Below, in pieces: positions 49,885 through 60,976 of a stretch of DNA of 64,000 bases. The notes under the pieces are model-generated. The model searched no databases, had not been told where the DNA came from, and was given only the letters and a program-made list of their open reading frames with translations. Numbering within the stretch: position 1 is the stretch's first letter; each line of letters starts with the position of its first letter. The translations under genes were made by a program, and so were the position numbers. This DNA is from Vitis vinifera (Eukaryota > Streptophyta > Magnoliopsida > Vitales > Vitaceae): assembly GCF_030704535.1 (NCBI RefSeq), contig NC_081822.1, positions 31,331,001-31,395,000 on the forward strand, in the 5' to 3' direction.

Positions 49885-50311
49885 CTTCTTATCAAGGATT
49901 TTCCTAATAATGCTTGTATACTTTGGCCACATCTCATCATTGGGGCAGCTAGTTGCAGTGGGTTCTCCCTCATAAGAAGTATAGTAATCGTCATTTCCTC
50001 ATTCCAAGCCATCAATATTAGAGCACCCACTCTCATCGGGTTTCTTCAAGGACAAGAGTTGAATAGTGAGAAGGAGGAGAGATAAGAGTTGAATTAGAAC
50101 ATTGTCACATGCTTGTGATTTAGTACCTCTTCATTCCTCCACACCCCTTGATTGCCTTTCCAAAAACAACCATGGCAGGATATTCCAAATGAAGTGAGGA
50201 AGTGATAAATAAAATAGCCACACATGATCTGACTCCATCCTTACATTAAGAATATTCAAATAAGGGCAGGCATCCTTGGCAGCGTCCTTTTGATAAGATA
50301 CCAAAACCATC
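49885..50311 (-). pseudogene. TNL C-terminal relic, copy 3 (proximal half)
   Basis: Continues the relic begun at 44880-45067 on the other side of Copia-2. Matches 11646-11890 and 12574-12742 without the 682-bp insertion. Degraded C-JID tail coding followed by flank. Not translatable. Confidence 0.65.
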
Positions 50312-51446
50312 GAGTTTTGGGGCAAAATAGTCATTTCTTGTAAAATAAAAATAAAAATTATAAGTTTTAACCTCATTACAAAACTTATGTTCAAAGTAGC
50401 CTTTTTGTTTACCACTAAGACATAAATTTTTTTTTTGCAAGATTTAAGCTCAATTGGTATTGAGACTTCATTTTTGAACTAAAACCTCAATTGTCAATTG
50501 AAACTTCATTTTTTAATTAAAGTCTCAATTAGTAATTAAGGTTTCATTTTTTAACTGAAATCCCAATTGCCAATTGGGATTTAATTTTTTTTTTTTAACT
50601 TTAACATTTAATTAAAAATATAAAATTATAAATTATTGTTGAAATTAAAAATATATACCTTAATAATAAAATTTTTATATATTTAAACTTAATGATTTAA
50701 TATTATTTCAAAAAAGATAAATTAATAAGTATAATAATAAATAAATATTTTATTTATTAATAAATTAATGAACGTAAAATCATAAAGTTATATGATATAT
50801 AAATAAAATATAAAATTATATAATTTATTAATTTAAGATATTTAATTTGTTGTATTTTAAAGATATTAGTTTATTTGTATTCTATTGAAATAATAGTATT
50901 ATCTTAAATTTTCATATATAGATTTTTCATTATTTTAAAACATATGTTTATAATTTTATGTAAAAAAAAAAAGGCCTTGAAAATACATTTCAAAATTAGT
51001 TAATAAAATTAATTAAAAAAAGTCTACTATAAAATGTAACTTTTAATAGTTTCATCAAAGTCACAATAAAAAGCCTAATAAACATTTATATAGTAAAAAA
51101 AAAAAAAAAAAAAAGTCTTTCTCTAATTGTAATAGGTACTACATGTGATATAACTTAAATTAATAGATTATATAATTTTATATTTTAAAAATATTTTAAA
51201 TTATCTTTATTGAAATAATATTAGATCTTATAATTTTTTTTATTATTAAAATATATATTTTTAATTAAATTTTAAAGAAAAAATAAATAAATAAAGCCTC
51301 AATTCCCAATTGGGGCTTCAATTTAAATTTAGAAGAAAAAAAAAAATTATGCCATGGTGTTAATAAAAGGACTACTTTGAAAATAAATTTTGCATGGGGA
51401 CAAATTATATTCTTTTAGAAGAAAAGACAATTTTGTCCCAAAACTC
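50312..51446. mobile_element. AT-rich TIR element, block B copy
   Basis: Related copy of 12743-13897: ends GAGTTTTGGGGCAAAATAG and TTTTGTCCCAAAACTC, with the same subterminal CAATTG-rich dyads, but the long hairpin matching 13765-13793 has decayed (CTCAATTCCCAATTGGGG near 51297). It was present before the block duplication. Confidence 0.75.
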
Positions 51447-51728
51447 TGCCATAATAATTTCCAGCAAATCAGAATCAGTGCACTGCAAGAATAATTTCCA
51501 GTTCCAGCAAACCAGAATCGGCACTGCCAAAGTAATTTGTTCCCAGCACCTGTATATATTACTATTGCAGAAAATAAATCAAAAGTGTGAATCCTTCTCA
51601 GTTATTTTATTCGTTCGTCTAATATTTTCAGCAAAATTCTTCATCCTTGAATAACGAACAACTCACCAAGAGATGTTATGGGAAGATTTGGGTGCATATC
51701 ACGCATTTTCCTGGCCGGTTCCTCCTCG
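51447..51728 (-). other. TNL-B 3' untranslated/flank sequence
   Basis: Matches 13898-14252 and 8310-8635. No obvious polyadenylation signal was assigned. Confidence 0.5.
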
Positions 51729-54700
51729 TCAAGGGATGTCCTGAAAATGGCTGCATTTCAAGCGTTTCTGTGGCTGCATCTCTGATTCAGACGGATCCTT
51801 AGAGCAAGCAGTTTCAGCTGGTTCCCCCTCGTCAGCAGTATAGTACCCAGAATTATCCAATTCCGAGCCATCAACACTTCCACTGGGTTCCTCATCATGG
51901 ATTTCTGTAAGGACAACTGTTGACTTATTAGGAGGAGGAGAGGAAGCAGAGGAAATAGAGCCGAATTGGATCATTGGGGGGTTGTTGTGATTCACATCTT
52001 CATTACTGTACGCCAGACCAATTCCATACCGCTTAACTTCACCAAATTGGTCAGAACGTGGCTGGAACGATGCCTTGATATGAGTCACTTGATGCCAATT
52101 GATGATGTGACCCCATGGACACCAATCGCTGAAGGAAGAAAGTGGTACATAAAGCAGGTATACGTGATCCAAAGTTAGCATCTGACGATTTAAACACAAA
52201 AAATGCGGATAAGGAACGACTCGGAAGCCGTGAGTAAAGTCACTGGATCTTGAAAGGGACAAGTAACAGTATACAAAGCGTGACAAACCAAGGTTACTAA
52301 ACTTGGGAACGACGTTTGCAAACCCAAAACCCAGGAAGTTGGAATTAAACCAATTTGGAGATAGCTCTGCTATTACTTCCTTCCCTGAGCTCTGATACCT
52401 TATCCAATCTGGTAGTCTACTCCCAGGAGTCAATATTTCTAATGCCAAAACGAAGTTTAGATCCTGTAGAATGAAAATGATCAGGGGTTGAGAGATAGAA
52501 ATTGCTCATTTCCTATCTTCCTTCATTAAACATTTATTTTGCCTCTATCACAAATTAAGTTAAATGAGGTATCATTTGAATACACTTTCTTTTCTCAACC
52601 TAAATCCTAACTTCTACAAAACAGGCATATTTTCTAAACTGATAACAAAAAGTAAAAAAATTGAGGAAACATGAGAAATTGCGTCCATGCATTTCATACT
52701 TTAAGATGAGTACAGTTATGATATACAAAATAAACATTTTCTATAATTAAAATTGTGATATATGGGATATAGAGGAAATTTACCCAGATTACGCGATTCT
52801 TTAGAAGGAATGACTGGACATTTCGAAGCGAGACATTTTTCAATGACGTGCAATTTCTTGCATCCACTTGAACAATGCTTGATGGGAGATCTGGCAGTTC
52901 TTGAAGTCTTGTGCAATTTGCCAACCGAAAACGTTCCAAGCGTGAAAGTCGACTGAGGTTTGGCAACGTAACAAAGTTGTTCTCACATAAATATAAATCT
53001 TTCAACGAAGATAAGTAAACAAGACAACTAAGGTTTGTTTCATCTGACAAATTGCAGTCACTTAGGTCTAGCTTTCTTAAAGAGCATAAGCCTGACAAAT
53101 TATGCAATATGAAACCAGTGGAATTGGAACTTCTTCTTGGAAACAACCATGAGGCAGATGGTGGTCCCTTACATCCCACAAAAGATAATATCTCAAGGTT
53201 TCTCAACGAAGACAAAGAGGAGGGTAGTTCTCTTAGTGCAGTTCCATCTGCATAAAGTTTCTTTAACATTTCTAAGTACCCAAAGTTCTCCGGAAATTGT
53301 TCAAATTTTGAGCAGCCAGAAAGAATCAATGTGGCAAGGGATTTCAAGTCATAAGGGCCGCTTGGAAGACTCTTGAGCATTTTGCAGTTTTTAAAACTCA
53401 AAAAATTGAGATTCTTCAAATCTCTAAGTGATGGGTGAACCTTACATAGAGACACACAATCTTCTAAAACTAACCGTTCCAGGTTGGTGACTCTTGAGAG
53501 ATTTGGGGTTTCTATTAAGTACTTAGAGTGACTAAGATCCATGCATTTCAACTTTTCAAGAACCTGCCATAAAAGAGATTTGACTTAAAATTAGCTTTCA
53601 TACACATTACATACTCTTTAAAGAAAATAACATGAGTAGATCATAATCTTTACCTTGATTCCTTTCCAAAGTTGTTTAATGTGGCTACAAGGCATGCTAA
53701 GATGAACAAGATTCTTTGCATTGAAATCATTAGGCAATGATTTCAAGGAGTATCCATACAAATCAAAGTACCTCAATTCATCAAAACAAAATTTAAAATT
53801 CGAAGAGAAACGAACTTTACAATTCTCCTTCTTAAAGGTATCTTCAAAGTTTCTGAAAATTTTGTCAGATTGATAGACTTTGAGCAATCTAAGTTTACTC
53901 ATCCTTGCAAAGGTTTGTGTGGTAAAGTCTATTGTCTCTTGTAAATGAAACGAACTGAGGAATAAGCCTTCAATTTTTTCACTTCCCTACAAATCAAGAA
54001 AGAGATTAAGTTAAAAGCATGCAAAGTGCATAAAAATTTCTATAATTTTATCCACATACGATCACTTAAGCCAAAATAATCATTAATTTATAATCTTAAA
54101 CTTTCTAAATAAAATAAATTTCATTTCCTTTTTCTCTTACCGTATTTTTTTTTAGTACATCAATGATATCTTCATGGAACCATAATCTGCTACGTTTGCC
54201 GAGCTCTTGAACAAATTGTTGGCGAACAATTTCTATACCCATTTCTTGTATTAAGTCATGCATCTCAAGCTTATTCCCATAAATACTTATCAAAGATTTA
54301 TTAACGAGAGTTCTTATTCCACATGATGAGAAAAAGCCGCAACCATCCAATATTTCAATTACATAATCTTTGTCTTCTCCTTTAAAGAAACATGCAATAT
54401 CCAAAAATATATTCTTCTCTTTATCATCTAACCCATCATAACTGATTCTAAGTACTTCCTCAATTTTCTTATGAAGAGTACTTTTCAATTTGTCCAACTG
54501 ATTTCTCCGTTCTTTTTTGCTCATGCCAAATAAAGAAGAACATAAAACTTTAAGAGCCAGCGGAAGGCCTTTAGCATAATCTATCATTTCTTTAGAAAGC
54601 TCCAAGAAATCACCAATAAGAAGCTCATGTTTTAACGAATGACGTTTAATGAACCCATAAGCTTCATCATAATTAAATGTTGGAACCTGATAACAAAGGA

Positions 54701-56007
54701 CACCATGTGCAATTAACAAATGTTTATCTCTAGCCGTTATAATAATTCTACTTCCTCGACCAAACCAATCCCAATTTCCAACTAAGCATTCCAATATTTT
54801 TGGATCATTCACATTGTCGAGAACAACAAGGGCCTTTTTTGAATGGAGTCTAGCCTTTATAAATGTGAATCCCTTTGTATTTAGATCTTTTTCCTCCAAT
54901 AGATCATAAAGAAATATTTGTTGTAATTTGATTAAACCCTTATTAACCAAAACCTTTCCAACATCTTCCAAAAAAGAGTGTGCTTCAAATTGTCTTGAGA
55001 TTTCGTTGTAAAGAGCTCTAGCAAGGGTTGTTTTCCCTATTCCGCCCATGCCCCAAATTCCTATCATACCAACATCATCCGATTCCAAACGTAATCGCAT
55101 TTTTATTTCTTGTATGCGAGCATCTATTCCAACCAGTTTCTCAGTATCACCACTACATATATTTATCAATTTATTGAAAACATGCTTAACGATTTCCTTG
55201 ATTAGTAGAAGCTCATTCCTGCCATATTTGAAGCATAAACAAATAATAAGTCTAAGTGCCCATAAAAAGATAATAAAAATAAAACAAATAGGAGAAGATT
55301 TGTCCGGATATAGTTGATCTTATCACTAAGGTTACAAAAGACTAATAAAAAAGTTATGAATTCTATAAACATGGTCCTTAAATCGGATAATTAATATTAA
55401 TATGGAATTCTTATGCCCTTTGTATTTTAATAAATATTAGATGAATTATTAATAAGAGCATTAAATTGGAAATGCTAAAAATAAAAAATAAAAATAAATG
55501 TGAAAAGGCTTTAGATAATTACTTATTCCTTGATTCCCAACCAGATAAATTTGCAACTTGAGTGAGAGCATCCTTCCAAATCTGCACCCTCTCCATATTC
55601 TCCGTCAAATTCTTCTCATGTTCAGCTAAGGCTGCTCCAAATTTTCCCCTCTGTTTTTTCACATCTGAGGGATCCACATTATAGAAAATTGGGAGAACCC
55701 TCTGTCCCCTGGTTTTCATGCACTCTAGTATCTTTGCAAGCTCCTCCAGACACCATTTAGAAGATGCATAATTTTCTGATAAAACAATGATGGAAAACAT
55801 GGAGTTCTCAATAGCTGTAACAAGGGCAGGAGATATGAGCCGGCCTCTCTCAAGCTTGTCATCATCTATGAAAGTGTTGATTCCTTTAGTGCGCAACTCC
55901 TGATAGAGATGGGCAGTGAAGTTATTGCGGGTGTCTTCTCCTCTAAAGCTCAAGAACACATCATAACTCCCTTGAGAAGAAGAAGAAGAAGAAGAAGGAA
56001 AAGCCAT
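51729..56007 (-). CDS. TNL-B: intact TIR-NB-ARC-LRR-C-JID resistance protein
   Basis: Five exons, 56007-55523, 55218-54141, 53986-53654, 53563-52784 and 52463-51729, all GT-AG, total 1137 codons with stop. TIR (YDVFLSFRGEDTR near 14-26; SKWCLEEL with the NADase Glu near 89). NB-ARC: GMGGIGKTT ~219-227, kinase-2 KALVVLDNV, GRGSRIIITARDK, GLPLAL, FLDIACFFKG, MHD in LEMHDLIQEMG. LRRs over exons 3-4, about residues 540-890 (LPSGPYDLKSLATLILSGCS; LPSSLSSLRNLEIL). C-JID ~905-1090 (PGSRLPDWIRYQSSG, PPNWF-equivalent SPNWFNSNFLGFGF), then an acidic tail. Membership of the tobacco N/grape RUN1 type is by family resemblance; the pathogen recognised is unknown. Differs from TNL-A mainly in LRR and C-JID residues, a 6-codon LRR-exon insertion and the normal C-terminus. 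Confidence 0.93.
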
Positions 56008-56870
56008 TGCAGCAGTACTAGAGACCCAAAGTCTGAGATATGAGTCCTGAATTCTAAATTATCCTGTAGGAAAGAAAAAGTTCCATAATTGATTTATACA
56101 ATTCCAAAAACTCCATCAACAAAACGAAAGAAATTCTGAGAGATAGTGTTATAAACTACAACTGAATAATAAAGCTAAATTTGCTTAATTGCAAATCTGA
56201 AGTGAAACCATAGCTATAATTGAAGAATACAGCTGTGAGAAATCTGAACAAGAGAATGACCAAGAGAACAAGTGATGGTGGTATTGCTGATGTAATTGGA
56301 GCCAAGTCTAGCCACAACAAAACTTACAACACAATATTTAGGGCAAATAAGTGCTTCTGCTTCTTGGAGTGAGTAGGAGGAATGTTGGCTCCTCGAACTG
56401 AAGAATAAACCTGCGAGATCTGAACAAGAGACTGAGGAATAACAAGTAAACACAATGACAAGTGATGGTAATGCTGCTTATGTAATTGAACCCAAGTCTC
56501 ACAACAAAACTCACAACACCTATTTTGGGCAAATAAGTGCTTCTGCTGCCTGGAGCGAGTAGGAGGAAAGTTTGCTCTTCGTGTTGAAGAGTACACCTGT
56601 GATCTGAACAAGAGACTTAGGAATAATAACTAAACACAGTGACAAGTGATGGTGAAACTCTCACAACAAAACTTACAGTACTGTTTTGGGCAAATAAGTG
56701 CTTCTGCTACTTGGAGTAGGATGAACGCAGGATGAAGGATAGAAGAAAAGATGGAAACCGCGTTGGACGAGTAGAGTAGAAAGGAAATGCTTTGTGGGGT
56801 TTGCTTGTCCCACAACACCTACTGGCATGATGTGTAATTTCCTTTGGCTTGCCATGTGAAAGGATAATGA
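56008..56870 (-). promoter_or_regulatory. TNL-B upstream region with three tandem repeat units
   Basis: Immediately 5' of TNL-B. Three direct repeat units of about 178, 185 and 150 bp start near 56220, 56399 and 56584 (TGAAGAATACAGCTGTGAGA, GACAAGTGATGG, GGGCAAATAAGTGCTTCTGC). TNL-A has two. Beyond them, GGAAACCGCGTTGGACGAGT at ~56754 is the single copy of a segment expanded in block A. Confidence 0.55.
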
Positions 56871-57302
56871 GAAGTAAAAAAATTGGAAAAGTGGTGAAAT
56901 TTAATATAGACTATTTAAATCTCTACATATTTTTCAATTGTGTTCGGGGGAGTAATCCAGTTATAACAAGTAATACTAAATTATTAAACCCAAATAGCCA
57001 AATTAATTTGAGACTCAGATTTACTTAATCTAACAATCCAATCATATTTCACATTTAAATCTGAAATAATATTTTATTTTAACAATTAGAATTTTTACTA
57101 TTTAAAATTCAACACTAAAATTAAGTACTTGACTTTAAAATTTGTCAATCTTTTTTTTTTTGGTATTATTTTTTTGTAAAGAGTGATTTCATTTCTTATA
57201 AATGAATTTTTCAAATTAGTTAAATATTATAAAGACATTGGCTTGTAAATAGTCAATAGTCATGCCACTAAATCTTGCATATCTTGCATATAATTTTTAT
57301 TA
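56871..57302. other. End of duplicated block B
   Basis: AT-rich. Matches 21083-21390 until about 57170 (AAGTACTTGACTTTAAAAT), where homology fades. No gene is seen. Confidence 0.65.
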
Positions 57303-57825
57303 GGTAAAGAAGACTTCAAGGTGGGGGATTGATGCCCCCCACCCTCAATTTAGAAAGGAAAAGAGAACAAAAATAGGACAAGAAAAAAAAAATATATATA
57401 TATATATATATATTTGGTAATGAAGACTTCCAAGTAAGTTCACCAGGGAGGGTTGATGCCCACTCTCAATTTAAAAAGAAAAAGAGAACAATAGTAGGAA
57501 AAGAAAAAATATATTTAAACTTTTTGGTAAAGAAGATATTTAAGTAAGTTCATTTAAGGTATGGGATTGATGTCACTCTCAATTTAAAGAGGAAAAGAGA
57601 ACAAAAGTTGGAAAAGGGAAGAAAAAAAAAACGTGTTTGACAAAGAAGAACAAAAGTTGGAAAAGGGAAGAAAAAAAAAACGTATTTGACAAAGAAGAAT
57701 TCCAAGTAAGTTTATCCAAGGTGGGGATTAATGTCACTCCCAATTTAACAAAGAAAAGAGAACAAAAGTAGGAAAACAAAGAAAAAAAAAAACTATTTTG
57801 CAAAAAAGACTTCCGAGTAAGTCGC
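57303..57825 (+). repeat. Minisatellite of ~110-bp units
   Basis: Four units plus one 50-bp internal duplication. Consensus: GGTAAAGAAGACTTCCAAG, then a TTGATGYCACTCTCAATTTA core, then an A/G-rich AAAAGAGAACAAAAGTAGG tract. Units start near 57303, 57416, 57526 and 57688; the short duplication is at about 57600-57690. It borders the duplicated TNL block. Confidence 0.8.
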
Positions 57826-57989
57826 ATCCATAGGCTAGATTTCATCTTGTCCGCATACAATGACCATATATTTCATGATATCGGTATTATATATACTATA
57901 ACGTGTATTCAATTACTGAAACTCAATCAAATAAAATTTTTTATCCTAACGTTAATAATTGTATCATACATTCCATTATCAATCAATGT

Positions 57990-58565
57990 CACTTGTTGGA
58001 AGCCACGAGTAAATCTAGTATTCTAGAATGATTAAACTGTTCTAAATGATCCTATAACATCTACACAAGCTAAACAACTCCAAAGTAGAAAAGTAAAGAA
58101 AAAACACACAACCCACTAAGAGATGGTATGGAAAAATTTCGATGCATATCAAGCATTTCTCCAGGTTCCTCCTCAGCAAAGATTGTCCTAATAATGCCTG
58201 CATTCCAAGCATTGCTCCGGCCACATTTCAACATTGGGGAAGCTAGTCGCAGTGAGTTCTCCCTCATCAAAAGTGTAGTATTCAGCATTCTCTTGTTCCG
58301 AGCCATCAGTATTAGAGCACGCACTTTCACTGGGTTGCTCCTCATGAATTTCTTCAAGGGCAAGAGTTGAATATGAACATTGTCATATGGTTATGATTCA
58401 GTACCCCTTCATTCTTATACATTAGACCAACCCCACACCCCTTAAGTGCTTTTTTATAACGGCTCTGGTAGGATATTCCCAATGAAACCTTGATGTGAGT
58501 CACTTGATGTCAACTGATGGTGAAGTGGGGAAGTGATAATTAAAACAGCCACGCATGATCTGATT
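57990..58565 (-). pseudogene. TNL C-terminal relic, copy 4
   Basis: The same C-terminal relic beyond the duplicated block: distal flank (TAGTATTCTAGAATGATTAA at ~58014), degraded C-JID tail on the minus strand at about 58365-58110, then CTTGATGTGAGTCACTTGATG (~58489) and the usual flank. The coding frame is broken. It shows the TNL cluster once extended further toward the CEPR2-like gene. Confidence 0.6.
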
Positions 58566-58838
58566 CCATCTGTACATGAGGAACATTCGATTAAGGGTGA
58601 ACATCAATGAAGAAATGTGACTAGATATGGAATAAAAAGAAGACCAAATTGCCAAAAGACAGATCCTTGGGGAGCAACGACAACATCCTTGAATAATAAA
58701 CAATTCTTCTTCTATGGACAAGTATTCGTTGAACCTGGTACAGCCGGAACTGAAGAGTTACCACCAATAGGTTATTGTGAGGTAAGGAAATGTGGGTCAA
58801 GTCTTCATTAGAGAATCCAACAGTTGTGGTGAGCTTAA
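58566..58838. other. Short unassigned interval
   Basis: Flank of the TNL relic followed by unique DNA. No gene is seen. Ends with GAGCTTAA, the left TSD of the MITE. Confidence 0.5.
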
Positions 58839-59486
58839 CCTAGATGGGTTGGCTCAACCCAACTCGATCCCAATCTGATGTTTGAGCAAGATTGGGCAAA
58901 GATTTTTATTACTCGGGTTCAGCTTTGATTAAGTTTTCTCAACCAGAATTCAATTGGGGTTGGGCTCAAGTCGAGGTTCGGGGCAACCCGAGTCTAACTC
59001 AAATCCGATTTAATATTTTTATAATTTCTATTATTTTATATGATAATATTCATTTTATTTTTAGATTTTAAAGAAAAAATATCAAATTATAATTATATCA
59101 TATATTTTTTCATTTTTAAAAAATGATATATAAGTTTATTTTTACTTTTTTTATTGTTATCTTAGATATTTTGTTTTATTTATTATTTAAATTTTGGTGT
59201 AAATATATAGAAAAAAAAAGTTTTGTAAAAACAATTATCGATAAATTTTGAATCTTGCAACTCAAAAAACCCAAACAATTTAAGTCTAATCTGATCAATC
59301 CGAGTTTAACCTGATGAACTTGAATTGAACTCAATCAACCCTAATTCAATCCAGATTTAGAAAAATAAGTTTGGGTTGGATTTGGGTTGAATACCTCAAG
59401 TAAAAGATCAAATTGAGTTGAGTTTGAGTTGATTGTTTTCAGGTTGGGCTTGGGTTAACTATTAACTCAACCAACCCATCAAAGTA
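58839..59486. mobile_element. 648-bp hAT-like MITE
   Basis: Inverted ends (CCTAGATGGGTTGGCTCAAC / TCAACCAACCCATCAAAGTA) and flanking GAGCTTAA (58831-58838) versus GAGCTTGA (59487-59494), an 8-bp TSD with one mismatch. Subterminal DNA is built of repeated GGGTT/AACCC words on both arms, with an AT-rich centre. No ORF. The hAT assignment rests on TSD length and is tentative. Confidence 0.65.
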
Positions 59487-59494
59487 GAGCTTGA

Positions 59495-60690
59495 TTTTAT
59501 TTTATTTTTCTTCTATTTTTTTCTTTTTATTTTATTTCCTTTATATTTTCCTACAAACTTTCCAAAAATCAAACATGACCAAAATGTTGGATAAGATGTT
59601 TTATCACTTAAACTTTTGACCTTTTGACCTTGCAATTCAAATGGGCATCCTTGCCTTTACAACTAGAGCCTTACTCTCTAGAGGTGTTGTCCTTGCCTTA
59701 TAGTGTCTCTATCTATTGGCTGTTAGGTTCATTTGACTTTTCAAAGAGATTTTGTTGACGGTTAAAGGTATACGATGTAGTCTTAACTCTAAATGGGTAA
59801 GTTTGAACCCCTAGAAAGCATTCTCTCTATCTATTCATTATTCAGTTTTTGTGGCTGAAGAACTCTAGTGAGTGTTAATAACTATAATCATGGCGATTCA
59901 TTTAAGTTTTTGCTACATCTTTCAACCAATTGTTCTAATCAATTGTTTTGCAATTCAATATGTTCACCTCTCATATGCCTAAGCCAACTGATTACCTGAT
60001 TATTTCCTTCCCCTTTGAGGAATAGCTCATTTCCTTGATTGCATTTGATTGATGTCTTGATTGTAATTTGCTCAATATGACATGGTTTGTCAGAGTTTCT
60101 GAGGTGATTCAAAGGTTAGCTTGGATTAGGGCTTTTCTAATTAGCTCAAATGTTTTGATTATAGTTTGGATTTTTTGTTTTTCACAATACACTATTTATA
60201 TTATTTGGTTGTTTGGTGAAATAAATATGATATTAGGAAATATTTTTCATAATAATTTTTAAGTTATTTAAAGATCAACTTTTCATCACAAGTTAAAAAT
60301 ATTAATGTTTCATCCATATCATGGGTATCAGGAATTGATTCACTTATTCATTTCAATTTTTTAGAAAACAATTCACTTTTTTTTAGGAAAAATTCTAATT
60401 AATTTTTATTATATTTTATTTATTTTTATTATTTTTTTATTATAAAACTAAATATAAGAAAATCATTTTCCTTAACATTTATTACTTTCCTCCATTGTCA
60501 AGGAGAATCTCACCAGATAGAATCGATATGTTAAAACTCTACTAAACTTGAGCATCTCAAGCTGGTATGAGGCAAAATCTACAATCCCTCTGGGTTGTTA
60601 ACTTTCTAGCAAAAGGATTGAAAAATGTTCTCTACCTTATTCGTTCATTTATATTTCTGGCACAAGTACATTGAAGTAGAAGTGAATAAA
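59495..60690. other. Intergenic DNA, no gene seen
   Basis: AT-rich spacer between the MITE and the 3' end of the CEPR2-like gene. ORFs here are short and lack domains. The 3' UTR of that gene probably covers about 60690-60976. Confidence 0.55.
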
Positions 60691-60976
60691 ATAAGCCAGT
60701 GGTAGCCAGTCCTCTTCCTGAATCCAACAGAAGCTTTATTTTTATAAACAAAAACAGCTCTAAGCTCCAAAGCAGACTACAGCTATATGTAGTTCACAAA
60801 ACCAATCTCATACAAGCGTTGAAGCTTCTACTTGTACATAGAAGAACCCAAATGTGTTTTCCACATGTGGCCAATACGCATAAAGCAAATAAAGACTAGC
60901 TTTGATGTTCATATGGGAAAAAGGAAAAAAAGAAAAGAAAAGAAAAAACACAAGCAACTACTAGCAGAGGGAAGAA

